The notes beneath the pieces were generated by a model. The model was not told where the DNA came from. It saw only the letters and a list, made by a program, of their open reading frames with translations, and made no database searches. This document shows positions 7,990-17,107 of a DNA stretch of 64,000 nt, one piece after another (within the stretch, counting starts at the first letter, position 1; every line of letters starts with the position of its first letter). The DNA is from Psychrobacter sp. JCM 18900 (GTDB lineage: Bacteria; Pseudomonadota; Gammaproteobacteria; Pseudomonadales; Moraxellaceae): positions 1 to 64,000 of the forward strand of contig NZ_CAJHBL010000006.1 in the NCBI RefSeq assembly GCF_904846625.1, read 5' to 3'. A program made the translations under genes and the position numbers.

Positions 7990-9381
7990 ATGAGCCAGAA
8001 TAGTAGTTCACCTATCGACCAAGCCACCACTGATGACACAAATAATATGACTGCAGCACCTGTACATAAATCACGTCAAAAACCACCTCACTACGAGCGT
8101 TCTGATGATACGCGTGTGGTAGTCACAGGTATGGGCGCCATTACGCCGCTCGGTCTAGACGTCGATAGCTCATGGACCAAGTTGCTCAATGGCGAGAGTG
8201 GTATCTCACCGATTACGCATTTCGATGCCACAGGCTACCGTGCGCAAATCGCAGGCGTGATCAAAGATTTTGATGCCAAGCAATATATGAATGCTAAAGA
8301 TGCGCGTCGCTATGATGAGTTCATGCATTATGGGGTTGCCGCTTCTGCCATGGCCCTAAAACACGCTGGTTTTATCGATGAAGTCAGTGCTGCTGATGCG
8401 CCTGTGCAAGGCGTCGACCAAGATCGCTTTGGTATTATTTTAGGTTCAGGTATTGGCGGTATTCAAACGATTGAAAACAGCCGTGATACCTTACACGAAA
8501 AAGGCGCAGGCAAAGTCTCACCTTTTATTATCCCAGGCTCTATCGTCAATATGGCCGCTGGACTAGTAGCGATTAAGCATAAGTTAAAAGGCCCAAACCT
8601 TGCGACATCGACGGCTTGTACCACGGCGACTCATGCTATGGGTCTTGCTGCTCGTTTGATTGCTTATGGTGATGCTGATGTCATGTTGGCCGGCGGTAGT
8701 GAAAAAGGTTCTAGCCCACTTGGTATAGCTGGCTTTAGTGCTATGCATGCACTCTCTACCCGCAATGACGAGCCAACCAAAGCTTCACGTCCATTTGATA
8801 AAGGTCGTGACGGGTTTGTCCTTGGTGATGGTGCTGGTGTGGTGGTATTAGAAAGCCTTGCCCATGCCAAAGCGCGCGGTGCAACGATATTGGCAGAGTT
8901 AGTCGGTTTCGGTATGAGTGATGATGCCAGTCATATTACTGCCCCACCAGAAGACGGTAGCGGTGCGGCAAGAGCGATGCAAAATGCACTAAACGATGCT
9001 GGTATCGAGTCATCAAGCGTCGGTTATGTCAACGCTCATGGTACCAGTACCCCTGCTGGTGATGTGGCTGAGTCTATTGCTATCGAAACTGTATTCTCTC
9101 CTGTAAAAGACAGCATCTTAGTTAGCTCAACCAAATCGATGACCGGTCACTTACTTGGTGCCGCTGGCGGAGTTGAAGCCATCTTTACAGTACTAGCGCT
9201 ACAGCATCAGCATGTGCCACCTACGATCAATCTAGACGATGTCGAGGACGACTGTAATCTTGATTATGTGGCTAATCAATCACGCAAAGTTGATAACCTG
9301 CAGTATGCAGTATCCAACAGCTTTGGCTTTGGTGGTACCAATGGCTCATTGGTATTTGCTCGCTGGCCTGTCAATCAATAA
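7990..9381 (+). CDS. fabF: 3-oxoacyl-ACP synthase II
   Basis: Beta-ketoacyl-ACP synthase of fatty-acid elongation. The ATG at 7990 with AGGA nine bases upstream is preferred over an upstream in-frame TTG at 7945; it gives 463 residues. The catalytic Cys (about 210) lies in STACTTATHAMG, with the two active-site His in HGTSTPAGD and KSMTGHLLGAAG, and a C-terminal SNSFGFGGTNG. About 38 residues precede the usual N-terminus and look disordered. It sits alone rather than in a fab cluster with acpP, so it may be a second KAS II-like enzyme; FabF and FabB are hard to separate by eye, but this length and pattern favour FabF. Confidence 0.88.
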   Translation: MSQNSSSPIDQATTDDTNNMTAAPVHKSRQKPPHYERSDDTRVVVTGMGAITPLGLDVDSSWTKLLNGESGISPITHFDATGYRAQIAGVIKDFDAKQYMNAKDARRYDEFMHYGVAASAMALKHAGFIDEVSAADAPVQGVDQDRFGIILGSGIGGIQTIENSRDTLHEKGAGKVSPFIIPGSIVNMAAGLVAIKHKLKGPNLATSTACTTATHAMGLAARLIAYGDADVMLAGGSEKGSSPLGIAGFSAMHALSTRNDEPTKASRPFDKGRDGFVLGDGAGVVVLESLAHAKARGATILAELVGFGMSDDASHITAPPEDGSGAARAMQNALNDAGIESSSVGYVNAHGTSTPAGDVAESIAIETVFSPVKDSILVSSTKSMTGHLLGAAGGVEAIFTVLALQHQHVPPTINLDDVEDDCNLDYVANQSRKVDNLQYAVSNSFGFGGTNGSLVFARWPVNQ

Positions 9382-9464
9382 TAGCTACCCATCTACATCG
9401 CAGCGCATGGTAATGAGTGCGTTGTAACGTTGGTGTCAGATTTGCTACGTTTGTCCACTTGCAG

Positions 9465-9503
9465 CCCCTTATCGTACTTGCGTATGATAAGGGGTAATTT
9501 TTG
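9465..9503 (+). terminator. Hairpin terminator or attenuator after fabF
   Basis: A 13-bp stem with one G-T pair (9465-9477 with 9482-9494), a TTGC loop, then TAATTTTT. It ends fabF but lies only about 20 bp before the next start codon, so it may also control read-through into the gene at 9524. Confidence 0.7.
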
Positions 9504-9523
9504 GAACATTTATGGAAGATACT

Positions 9524-10357
9524 ATGTCAAGCTACTCATTTTCCCATCAGTTTTATCAACGCTGGACGTGTGCACCTGAGCCAGTACGCGCAGCGATTAC
9601 CCAAGAACTAAAAGACATCACTACCCTGCTGCAATCTGACACCTCATTTGAAGACTTCACTTTTAATACTCATGATTTAGATGCGCATGTAGACGAGCTA
9701 TACGACAACTACAATGCAGAGCAAGCCATTGCGAAAGCGATCACAGACAAACAAGAGCAAGAAGACGCGGCCGCTGCAAAACAAAAGCTAGAAGAAGATC
9801 AGAAGAAAAAAGAAGCAGAAGAAGCCACGCGCAAGGCAGAATCGACTCAAAAAGAACAAGAGAAAAATGAGCAGTCAGCGTTAGAGGCAGACAATGACAA
9901 AGAACTGGCTGCTACCGACGTAGCTAAAGTAAACACAGATAAAGTCGTGACAGATAGCGCCGTTACTGACGATTTTGTTACTGATACTTCTAGTGCAAAG
10001 ACTGAAAAAGCGGCATTAGAAGTCGTAAATACTGAAGGCAATACTAGCGATAGTAAAAATGCTGATCACAAAACCATTAGCGAACAGGCACATACGCTTA
10101 GCGATAACCACATTAAAGATATTAGTAATAAAGCCAGTGCAGCGATTAATTTGGCCTTAAAAGACGCGAAGCTTGATGCAACACATCAACAGCTAATCCG
10201 CGAGCTAGAAACACAGGTCGATGACTATCTCAGTGAGCAAATGATGCTGATGTCTGAAAATCTAAAGTCTTGGCTACGTGCTGAGGTCACTCAACACTTT
10301 AGCGAACAAAGTGACTTAACTACTAATAATGAAGCTGCTAAGAAAAGCATCCACTAA
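9524..10357 (+). CDS. Hypothetical coiled-coil protein
   Basis: A 277-residue protein I do not recognise. Two starts are possible, 9512 and 9524; GGAAGA four bases before the second ATG favours 9524. Three parts are visible: an aromatic, ordered N-terminal region (about 1-75, beginning SSYSFSHQFYQRW), a long highly charged Lys/Glu/Ala then Thr/Asp/Val-rich middle (about 75-195) that looks coiled coil followed by disorder, and a C-terminal helical region (about 200-265) with DDYLSEQMM. No signal peptide or membrane segment is visible. It may be cotranscribed with fabF through the hairpin at 9465-9503. The role is unknown. Confidence 0.7.
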   Translation: MSSYSFSHQFYQRWTCAPEPVRAAITQELKDITTLLQSDTSFEDFTFNTHDLDAHVDELYDNYNAEQAIAKAITDKQEQEDAAAAKQKLEEDQKKKEAEEATRKAESTQKEQEKNEQSALEADNDKELAATDVAKVNTDKVVTDSAVTDDFVTDTSSAKTEKAALEVVNTEGNTSDSKNADHKTISEQAHTLSDNHIKDISNKASAAINLALKDAKLDATHQQLIRELETQVDDYLSEQMMLMSENLKSWLRAEVTQHFSEQSDLTTNNEAAKKSIH

Positions 10358-10428
10358 CAGTGATTATTTCTCAGTGTTAAATTTACAGTTAGAACAGCCG
10401 CTCAGTAGCAAGTACTAAATCACGAACA

Positions 10429-10465
10429 CTAAAAAGCCCCGTAAATTATTTACGGGGCTTTTTAG
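10429..10465. terminator. Bidirectional terminator
   Basis: A perfect 17-bp inverted repeat (10429-10445 with 10449-10465) carrying a GC core (GCCCCG/CGGGGC) flanked by A and T runs, between the convergent genes at 9524 and 10495. Confidence 0.9.
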
Positions 10466-10494
10466 TGCTTTTAGTTAATGTTTTGAGCTTAGTA

Positions 10495-12312
10495 TTAAAT
10501 GGCTTTGGTACGTTCAGTCAACCACTCAAGCGCTGCACCTTCGACACGATCTTTTAGCTCTGCGAAGACTTGGCTATGATAGTCATTTAACCAATCAATC
10601 TCGGTTTGGTCCAACAACGATGGCTCAATCAGACGCGTATCGATTGGGCAGTAAGTGATGGTCTCAAAGTTCAAGAAACCACCAAAATCTGTCTCAGTAG
10701 GCTTAGCAACTGGCGTATTTACTACCAAGTTCTCGATACGAATACCCCATTTACCTTCGCGGTATAGACCTGGCTCATTACTAGAAATCATACCTTCTTT
10801 CATCGCGCGCTCTTTTGGTGTGCTTGCGCTATAGGCGATGACTTGTGGGCCTTCGTGTACATTCAAGAAATACCCAACACCGTGACCCGTACCATGACCA
10901 TAGTCCATCTGTGCTTGCCACAATGGCGCACGGCAAATAGCATCGATCAACGGTGAGGCGATACCATCAGGGAAATGGGCACGAGCCAGCGCAATGTGGG
11001 CTTTTAGCACAATCGTAAAGTCGCGTTTATGCTCAGCAGTGACTTGTCCAATACCAACTACGCGGGTGATATCAGTCGTACCGTTTTGATATTGTGCGCC
11101 TGAGTCAATCAGTAGCAATCCGCCTTCGCCCTCGGTCACATCAAGGTAGCTGAATTTTTCTGGTGTCGCACGGTAATGTGGCAATGCGCCATTTTCATTA
11201 AAGCCTGCAATTGTTGGGAAGCTTGGCGAGACATAATGCGGCTGACGACTGCGCACGTCTATCAGCATGCTATCAACATCTAGTTCGCTTAGACGCTCGC
11301 CGTTTGCTAGACGCTGCTCAAATGTCGCAAAAAACTCAGCCAAAGCAGCGCCATCTTGACGCATCGCTTCACGCACATGATCGATATCTGCATCTGACTT
11401 TACAGATTTGAGTAATGTGCTAGGCGCCATTTGCTCAATAAAGCCAACATCATCTGCCATTTTTGAGAGTGTACCTACTGCGACTTTGCTCGGATCTAAC
11501 AGTAGTAAATCGTCTGGTGTTAATGCATTCAATGCATCTTGCACAGCAGAATAGTCAGCCAATGTGATACCACTGTCTTTTAGACTCTGTGCAATATCTT
11601 TGCTTACTTTATCAGTATCAACAAACAGCGTTGCTTTGTCTGCGTCAATCAACATATGTGACAAGAATACCGGATTATAATCAACATCAGCACCGCGCAA
11701 GTTCGTCAACCAAGCGATATCGTCTAGACTTGAGAGTAAATGATGTGTCGCACCTGCTTCTACCATACCTGCACGCACATCAGCAAGTTTTGAGGTGGCA
11801 GACTGAGCAAGGAACTGCTCATCATGCGCATATAGTTTGGCCGCTGGTAGTGCTGGGCGATCTGTCCAAATCTCTGTCAACACATCACGCTCAGTAATCA
11901 AAGTAATGTCATTGGCATCAAAAGCATTTAACAAGCGATCTTGCTCGGCGATAGATAGTACGTTGCCGTCTACTGCTACGCTATCCCCTTCATGCAAATG
12001 CTCGGCTAGCCAATCGATATGATTTGGCTGACCTGGCGCAAGCTTTTCTAAAGTAATACCTGTGCCTTCTAACTGGTCGGCAGCATGTACCCAATAACGG
12101 CTATCCGTCCATAGACCTGCAAAATCAGCAGTCACGACCAGCGTACCGACAGAACCGGTAAATCCTGACAGCCATAAGCGTGCTTGCCAGTACTCTGGTA
12201 GATATTCAGATAAATGGGGATCAGCAGAGGGTACGATGATTGCGGTGAGATCTTGCGCGGCTAAGGTGCTACGTAAGTTAGCAATACGTTCGTGAATGGC
12301 TTGTTTATTCAT
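10495..12312 (-). CDS. Xaa-Pro aminopeptidase (aminopeptidase P, M24 family)
   Basis: Metallopeptidase of 605 residues that releases N-terminal residues next to proline. It has two N-terminal creatinase-like domains (about 1-310), the M24 catalytic domain with metal ligands Asp403, Asp414, His477, Glu513 and Glu527, and an extra C-terminal M24_C region (about 545-605). This three-part, roughly 600-residue form is the one related to eukaryotic cytosolic XPNPEP1, not the shorter E. coli PepP. No signal peptide is seen, so it should act in the cytoplasm. It is monocistronic and ends at a bidirectional terminator. Confidence 0.92.
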   Translation of the reverse strand: MNKQAIHERIANLRSTLAAQDLTAIIVPSADPHLSEYLPEYWQARLWLSGFTGSVGTLVVTADFAGLWTDSRYWVHAADQLEGTGITLEKLAPGQPNHIDWLAEHLHEGDSVAVDGNVLSIAEQDRLLNAFDANDITLITERDVLTEIWTDRPALPAAKLYAHDEQFLAQSATSKLADVRAGMVEAGATHHLLSSLDDIAWLTNLRGADVDYNPVFLSHMLIDADKATLFVDTDKVSKDIAQSLKDSGITLADYSAVQDALNALTPDDLLLLDPSKVAVGTLSKMADDVGFIEQMAPSTLLKSVKSDADIDHVREAMRQDGAALAEFFATFEQRLANGERLSELDVDSMLIDVRSRQPHYVSPSFPTIAGFNENGALPHYRATPEKFSYLDVTEGEGGLLLIDSGAQYQNGTTDITRVVGIGQVTAEHKRDFTIVLKAHIALARAHFPDGIASPLIDAICRAPLWQAQMDYGHGTGHGVGYFLNVHEGPQVIAYSASTPKERAMKEGMISSNEPGLYREGKWGIRIENLVVNTPVAKPTETDFGGFLNFETITYCPIDTRLIEPSLLDQTEIDWLNDYHSQVFAELKDRVEGAALEWLTERTKAI

Positions 12313-12638
12313 TGAATGTGTCCTTATAGAAGTTATAAAAATATGATGATGGCGCGATTATTTACAATCGTCTTGTTCTAATAGTCGTCTTGTTTTAGTT
12401 CTTGATACCGCTTTAGTTTTAATAAGATATTTATCATTGATAGCAATTATTCAAGCAAGCAAACTGTCTACTTATTTAGCTATCTAATTATGTTTGTTTG
12501 GGTAATTACTTCTGCTTATTAATAATAAAAAATTGAGATTAATATTGCCTCACGGATATTTACGGTGAGCTATCATTAGATGTTTGGGCAGATAATAAGC
12601 TTTCAATGGCTTATGCCAAATATCTCACTAACTAAAAC
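12313..12638. other. Non-coding gap
   Basis: The gap between the aminopeptidase start and the transporter end is A/T rich with no supportable gene. A short imperfect hairpin (CTCAC/GTGAG, 12549-12569) is visible. The promoter of the aminopeptidase gene must lie near 12313-12400 on the minus strand, but I cannot pick out convincing boxes. Confidence 0.5.
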
Positions 12639-12670
12639 AGTAAAACGTGCTACCAGTAATGGTAACACGT
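12639..12670 (-). terminator. Terminator of the POT transporter gene
   Basis: On the minus strand ACGTG-TACC-type arms (12645-12654 and 12661-12670, one mismatch) surround a six-base loop and are followed by TTTTACTGTTTT, about 54 bp after the transporter stop. Confidence 0.6.
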
Positions 12671-12723
12671 CTCATCATATGTCACTTGTGCTGTTGTTAA
12701 TCACAAATGTACATCAGACTATC

Positions 12724-14292
12724 TTATTGCTTGGCCAGTTGTTTTTCACGCTCGCTTTCTTTAAGCATTTTATTGATAGGTTTTGCTAGTATCAATAATA
12801 GTACAGCGGTAACTACCAAGAAAATGGTCATGGTTGTGAACAGACCTGGTAAGCCTTCGATTTTGTCAGCTGATACATGCCCACCAAAGAAAGCGGCAAC
12901 CAAGTTACCCATAGCGATAGAAGCGAAGAACAGCCCCATCATTTGGCCTTGCATACCCTTTGGCGCCAACTTTGTCATTGCAGACAAACCAACGGGACTT
13001 AGTGCTAACTCACCCAACGTTAATAGCAAGAGACTGCCTACCAACCATAGTGGCGATGCCAAGCCAGCACCAGGCACTAAGATGCTTTTTGAAGCAAAAA
13101 TCATCAATGCAAAACCTGCCGCTGCGAGTAGCATACCCAGTGCAAACTTAGCCATACTGCTCGGCTCAAGTCCTCGGTTACCAAGCTTGACCCAGATGAT
13201 GCTAATGATAGGTGCCAATATTAAAATAAATAGTGGGTTCAATGACTGGAACCAAATACTTGGTATCTCAAACCCTAGAACATTCAGATCAGTATAACGA
13301 TCGGCAAATAAGTTAAAAGACGTTGGCTGCTGCTCAAAACTTGACCAAAATAGCGTCGAGCCAATGATTAAGACAAAGCAAATTAACAAGCGTAATTTGT
13401 CCGTCTTATCCAATCGCGGTGAGATAAACATAATAGCGAAATACAAGATAACCACCGCAGCAATGATATACGTCATATACTCTGCAACCATCTCAGGATT
13501 GAACGATATCATGCCGGTAGACACTAATAGCACTGCGGCTACTAGCAAGGCGACAAAACCACCAACCCAGCGACCGATGTTTTTGTAATGGTCGTTAGAT
13601 TTTTCCCACTCAGCAGAAATACCTTTGGCACGTGCATAACGCGTTAATTTTTTTTGCGCGAAAAAACGATAGATTAGTAATGAGACCAGCATACCCAATC
13701 CGCCAACGCCAAAGCCGACATGCCACATGCCTTTTTCTTTGAATACGCCGACGATAAGTGCCGCTAGTAACGCACCGATGTTTATACCCATATAAAACAA
13801 GGTAAAACCGCCATCACGGCGAGAGTCGCCTTTGGGGTACAAAGCACCAACCATTACTGAGATACAGGTCTTAAATAACCCTGAGCCCAAGACAATACAG
13901 ATTAAACCAACGAAGAACAGCGTCATACCAAACATCGCTGAAAGCGCGATACACAAGTGACCAAGGGCAATAATAATACTGCCCCACCATAACGCACGCT
14001 CTTGACCTAACCAGTTATCTGCTAACCAACCACCTGGTACTGCTGCTAAGTATAACGAACCCGCAAAAATACCATAAATAGCAGAAGCGGTGACTTCATC
14101 GAAGCCAAAACCGCCACTGCTCACTGTTGCCACCATAAATAGAACTAATAGTGGACGGATACTATAATAGGAGAATCGCTCCCACATTTCGGTAAAAAAC
14201 AATGAGCGTAAGGGCGCAGGATGTCCCATAAAGCCATTGTCTAGTGCTTCTAGCTCTGCTGCACTAGCCCCCGATTTTGTTTCTGTGCCCAT
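12724..14292 (-). CDS. POT-family proton-dependent oligopeptide transporter
   Basis: A 522-residue inner-membrane protein of the POT/PTR branch of the major facilitator superfamily, which imports di- and tripeptides with protons. The diagnostic ExxER motif is present in the first helix as EMWERFSYY (about 30-38). The second helix region has GGWLADNWLGQERAL, and the later half has the PTR2 block FFASIAMGNLVA. Roughly 14 hydrophobic helices are visible. It is monocistronic, between a terminator upstream (14432-14467) and its own at 12639-12670. Substrate range within the family cannot be told. Confidence 0.92.
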   Translation of the reverse strand: MGTETKSGASAAELEALDNGFMGHPAPLRSLFFTEMWERFSYYSIRPLLVLFMVATVSSGGFGFDEVTASAIYGIFAGSLYLAAVPGGWLADNWLGQERALWWGSIIIALGHLCIALSAMFGMTLFFVGLICIVLGSGLFKTCISVMVGALYPKGDSRRDGGFTLFYMGINIGALLAALIVGVFKEKGMWHVGFGVGGLGMLVSLLIYRFFAQKKLTRYARAKGISAEWEKSNDHYKNIGRWVGGFVALLVAAVLLVSTGMISFNPEMVAEYMTYIIAAVVILYFAIMFISPRLDKTDKLRLLICFVLIIGSTLFWSSFEQQPTSFNLFADRYTDLNVLGFEIPSIWFQSLNPLFILILAPIISIIWVKLGNRGLEPSSMAKFALGMLLAAAGFALMIFASKSILVPGAGLASPLWLVGSLLLLTLGELALSPVGLSAMTKLAPKGMQGQMMGLFFASIAMGNLVAAFFGGHVSADKIEGLPGLFTTMTIFLVVTAVLLLILAKPINKMLKESEREKQLAKQ

Positions 14293-14431
14293 AACTTTAT
14301 TCCTTTAAAGATCATATTTGTAATGACCAAACCCCTGATTATCCAGATGGACGGTCATATAGGCGGAACATTGTTTCACTTGGCTATAATCAAGTAAAGA
14401 AAAAATTGGTCAAAAATTACACAAATACCCA

Positions 14432-14467
14432 TAAAAAAAGCCCGCTCTCAATGGTTGAGAACGGACT
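14432..14467 (-). terminator. Terminator of the Ala-rich membrane protein gene
   Basis: Arms 14439-14451 and 14455-14467 form a 13-bp stem with two G-T pairs and a three-base loop; on the minus strand a T-run follows. It lies about 125 bp after the stop of the gene at 14592. The rest of the gap 14293-14591 shows no gene. Confidence 0.7.
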
Positions 14468-14591
14468 CTTTTTATAGGTATCTAAGACAGTAATATTATG
14501 CTTATAGCACTGTTGATACAGACTTCATAATGCAGCTCATTTAACAATCGAGTGGCACTATTTTAAATCATTTATATAATCATACTACAGC

Positions 14592-15050
14592 TTACTGTGC
14601 TGCGGCCTCATCAGTAGCGTCGCTAGCATTCCCAGCATCTAAGTCACCATCCGCTTGCTCAGCTGTCAAATCAGCATCGGCTACAGCGGCTTGGCTTACA
14701 GTACCAGAGGCCGTTGCTGTACCAGCTTCTGCGGTGACAACTGCACTATCTGCATCTGCCGCTGGTGTTACGGTTGCATCTGCTGCAGTATCAGACGCTG
14801 TAGCATCTGACGCTTCTTCTGTTGTTGCAGCTTCTGCATCGGCTGGAGCCGCTTCTTCTTCAGTAGCAGTAGCTTCTGCTTCATCTGCCGCAGCTGATGC
14901 TTCGGTTGTCTCAGCAGTGATATGCTCGCCTGCTGGACGCAAAAATGCAGAAACACCAATAAGTAAGACAATACCTAAGAACATGGCAATGCCACCTAAA
15001 GCGAATAACAGCTCTTTTTTTGGATTGTTATTAACGATACCTTCTGACAT
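14592..15050 (-). CDS. Hypothetical Ala/Asp/Glu/Thr-rich membrane-anchored protein
   Basis: A 152-residue protein with a short polar N-terminus (1-12), one clear transmembrane helix (about 14-36, LLFALGGIAMF onward) and then about 110 residues made almost only of Ala, Asp, Glu and Thr. The tail should be disordered and strongly acidic; since positive residues (KK) precede the helix, the tail is probably periplasmic. I do not recognise a family. It has its own promoter (15091-15120) and terminator. The opposite strand also has an open frame here, which is a by-product of the biased composition. Confidence 0.7.
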   Translation of the reverse strand: MSEGIVNNNPKKELLFALGGIAMFLGIVLLIGVSAFLRPAGEHITAETTEASAAADEAEATATEEEAAPADAEAATTEEASDATASDTAADATVTPAADADSAVVTAEAGTATASGTVSQAAVADADLTAEQADGDLDAGNASDATDEAAAQ

Positions 15051-15090
15051 ACCTTATCCACCTTGCACAAAATATTTGAAATATTGACCT

Positions 15091-15120
15091 ATTATATCGC
15101 AATTTATACTGATTTGTGAA
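15091..15120 (-). promoter_or_regulatory. Promoter of the Ala-rich membrane protein gene
   Basis: On the minus strand TTCACA (15115-15120) and a perfect TATAAT (15091-15096) are separated by 18 bp, about 40 bp upstream of the start codon. Confidence 0.55.
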
Positions 15121-15143
15121 AACCCTTAAGTATTTAAAGGGTT
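15119..15143 (-). terminator. Possible lnt terminator
   Basis: An imperfect AAACCCTT/AAGGGTTT stem about 100 bp after the lnt stop, with only a short T-run (TTTTC) on the minus strand. It touches the -35 of the next promoter. Confidence 0.45.
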
Positions 15144-15242
15144 TATTATTCACAATTTAAATATCCATTTTTGGCACTTATGTCAGCCAACTACTTAATC
15201 AGTTATCTATTATTCGATATCAACGCATCTTACTTAATAATA

Positions 15243-16817
15243 CTACTTAACCAAACGTACTGGAGTCTTCGGACGTTTACCCAAATAGCTGAGTATCAGC
15301 AGCAGTGCCATGATAAACAAAATAGGATATTGACCAAAGCGCATAAATGGCGTATTACCAACTCGCGCCTGAATATCACCACGCAATACAGTACGTTCAA
15401 ACTGCGGTGCACGCTCTACGATACGACCTTTGTGGTCAATGATAGCTGTCACACCTGTATTGGTCGCACGCATAAACCAGCGACCGTTTTCTAACGCGCG
15501 CATTTGTACCATCTGTAGATGCTGTAGTGGGCCTGCTGACGTACCAAACCAAGCATCGTTTGAGATGGTTAATAAGAAATCCGTGCCAATGGCATTTTTG
15601 CGCGTGGTATCTGGATAAGCCACTTCGTAACAGATGGCTGCGCCTAAATTATGCCCTCGCACACGTAGCGGTGACTGCTGATCACTGCCGCGACTATAGC
15701 TCATAATGTCTTGACTACCTGCCAGATTAGGCAAAATATCGAGCACGCCTTGGAATGGAATATACTCCCCAAATGGCACCAGACGTTGCTTTTTATACAG
15801 CCCCTCTGCCTGTGCCCCTAGCGCTACCACGCTATTATAAAATGGCGGATATTTATCTGTACTGGCATCAAACGCTGCTTCATCCTTATAAGGAATACCA
15901 GTCACCCATGTCGTGTCAGTCTCTTTGGCCATCGCGACCATTTCACTGATAAAACCAACAGCTTCTGTCTGAAACATAGGAATCGACGATTCAGGCCACA
16001 GCACGATGTCACGTCCCCACTCGTCACGGGTCAACGTTGCATAGATTTTTAGCGTCTCAATCTGATATTCGGTGAGCCATTTTAGGTCTTGCGGGATATT
16101 ACCCTGAATCAAAGATACTGATAAATCAGGAGTGCCTTTTGGTTTGGTCCATTGCGGATTGATCAACCATAGCGCGCTACTAATGATTAACAATGCTATC
16201 GATGGAACCATATAGCCACCGCGGCGACGCAATAGCTCAACGATACTGGCAGCCAATAATACCGCTACAAAAGAAACCGCAAAGACGCCAGCCACAGGCG
16301 CGAGCGACGACAGCCAATACTGCTCAGTAAACGCGTAACCGACAAATAGCCAAGGAAAACCAGTAAACAACCACGTTTTCATCCACTCTTGAAGTATCCA
16401 TAAGGCAGCAAAAGATAACGGCTGCTTGCCAACCACACGATTAAAGATTAGCGCCAAAAAGCCATGGAACAATCCCATGCCCAGACCCATGAGCGCAATC
16501 ATAATCAGCGCAAGCCATGCGGGCGTATCACCATAAACGTGTATCGAGGTATATAGCCAAAACGCGCCAACACACCACAGCCCTGTACCGTAGGCCTGAC
16601 CAATTAGAAAGGCGCGGCGACCTGTCATCGCTGGCACCAATAACGCGTACAAAATAGCAGGCGATACCAAGGCAACTGGCCAAATGCCATAAGGCGCGAG
16701 CGCGAGTATAAAAGCTGCCCCTGCCAGCCAAGCTATTAGTACCGTCAATCCCATATGTAAACCTTTTGGCTTATCGGGGTTCAGACGTTTTTGCAAATCA
16801 ACAGTAGACAGACGCAT
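15243..16817 (-). CDS. lnt: Apolipoprotein N-acyltransferase
   Basis: Inner-membrane enzyme that adds the third acyl chain to the N-terminal Cys of lipoproteins. The 524-residue protein has an N-terminal block of membrane helices (about 24-220), then a periplasmic nitrilase-like domain with the triad Glu276 (WPESS), Lys343 (YKKQRLVPFGEY) and Cys396 (AICYE), then a final helix near the C-terminus. It follows corC on the same strand, the usual order, but a terminator lies in the 290-bp gap, so it may have a promoter of its own. Lipoprotein genes in this window (39052, 40892, urtA) are potential clients. Confidence 0.96.
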   Translation of the reverse strand: MRLSTVDLQKRLNPDKPKGLHMGLTVLIAWLAGAAFILALAPYGIWPVALVSPAILYALLVPAMTGRRAFLIGQAYGTGLWCVGAFWLYTSIHVYGDTPAWLALIMIALMGLGMGLFHGFLALIFNRVVGKQPLSFAALWILQEWMKTWLFTGFPWLFVGYAFTEQYWLSSLAPVAGVFAVSFVAVLLAASIVELLRRRGGYMVPSIALLIISSALWLINPQWTKPKGTPDLSVSLIQGNIPQDLKWLTEYQIETLKIYATLTRDEWGRDIVLWPESSIPMFQTEAVGFISEMVAMAKETDTTWVTGIPYKDEAAFDASTDKYPPFYNSVVALGAQAEGLYKKQRLVPFGEYIPFQGVLDILPNLAGSQDIMSYSRGSDQQSPLRVRGHNLGAAICYEVAYPDTTRKNAIGTDFLLTISNDAWFGTSAGPLQHLQMVQMRALENGRWFMRATNTGVTAIIDHKGRIVERAPQFERTVLRGDIQARVGNTPFMRFGQYPILFIMALLLILSYLGKRPKTPVRLVK

Positions 16818-17007
16818 AGCAGTTATCCAAAACCATATTTACTAAAATTTCTCAGCTAAGCTATGAGATAATACTCATGCAAAACCTGACTGCATAATGC
16901 TTTATGCAGGGCCACAAATAAAACCCACCCATGATACCAGTCAAAACCTACAAGTGGGTAAATTTGCGTAGCTAAAACCTGATTCTAAAGACCAAAAGGC
17001 AGAAAGC

Positions 17008-17036
17008 AAAAAACACGATTTTTCATCGTGTTTTTT
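17008..17036. terminator. Terminator between corC and lnt
   Basis: AAAAAACACGAT and ATCGTGTTTTTT form a perfect 12-bp inverted repeat around a five-base loop, about 70 bp after the corC stop. Both strands carry the A/T flanks, so termination in the corC direction is expected. Confidence 0.8.
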
Positions 17037-17107
17037 ATTGAATTTGCTAGAAATAAGCTTGCCAGAAAGTGTACTAATTAGGCATTTGGTATAGCCGTAC
17101 AGAAAAG

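Noticed and set aside
14734..15087. 117-codon plus-strand open frame rich in Ala and Ser
   Set aside because: It is antisense to the Ala-rich membrane protein; repetitive GCN codons keep the opposite frame open.
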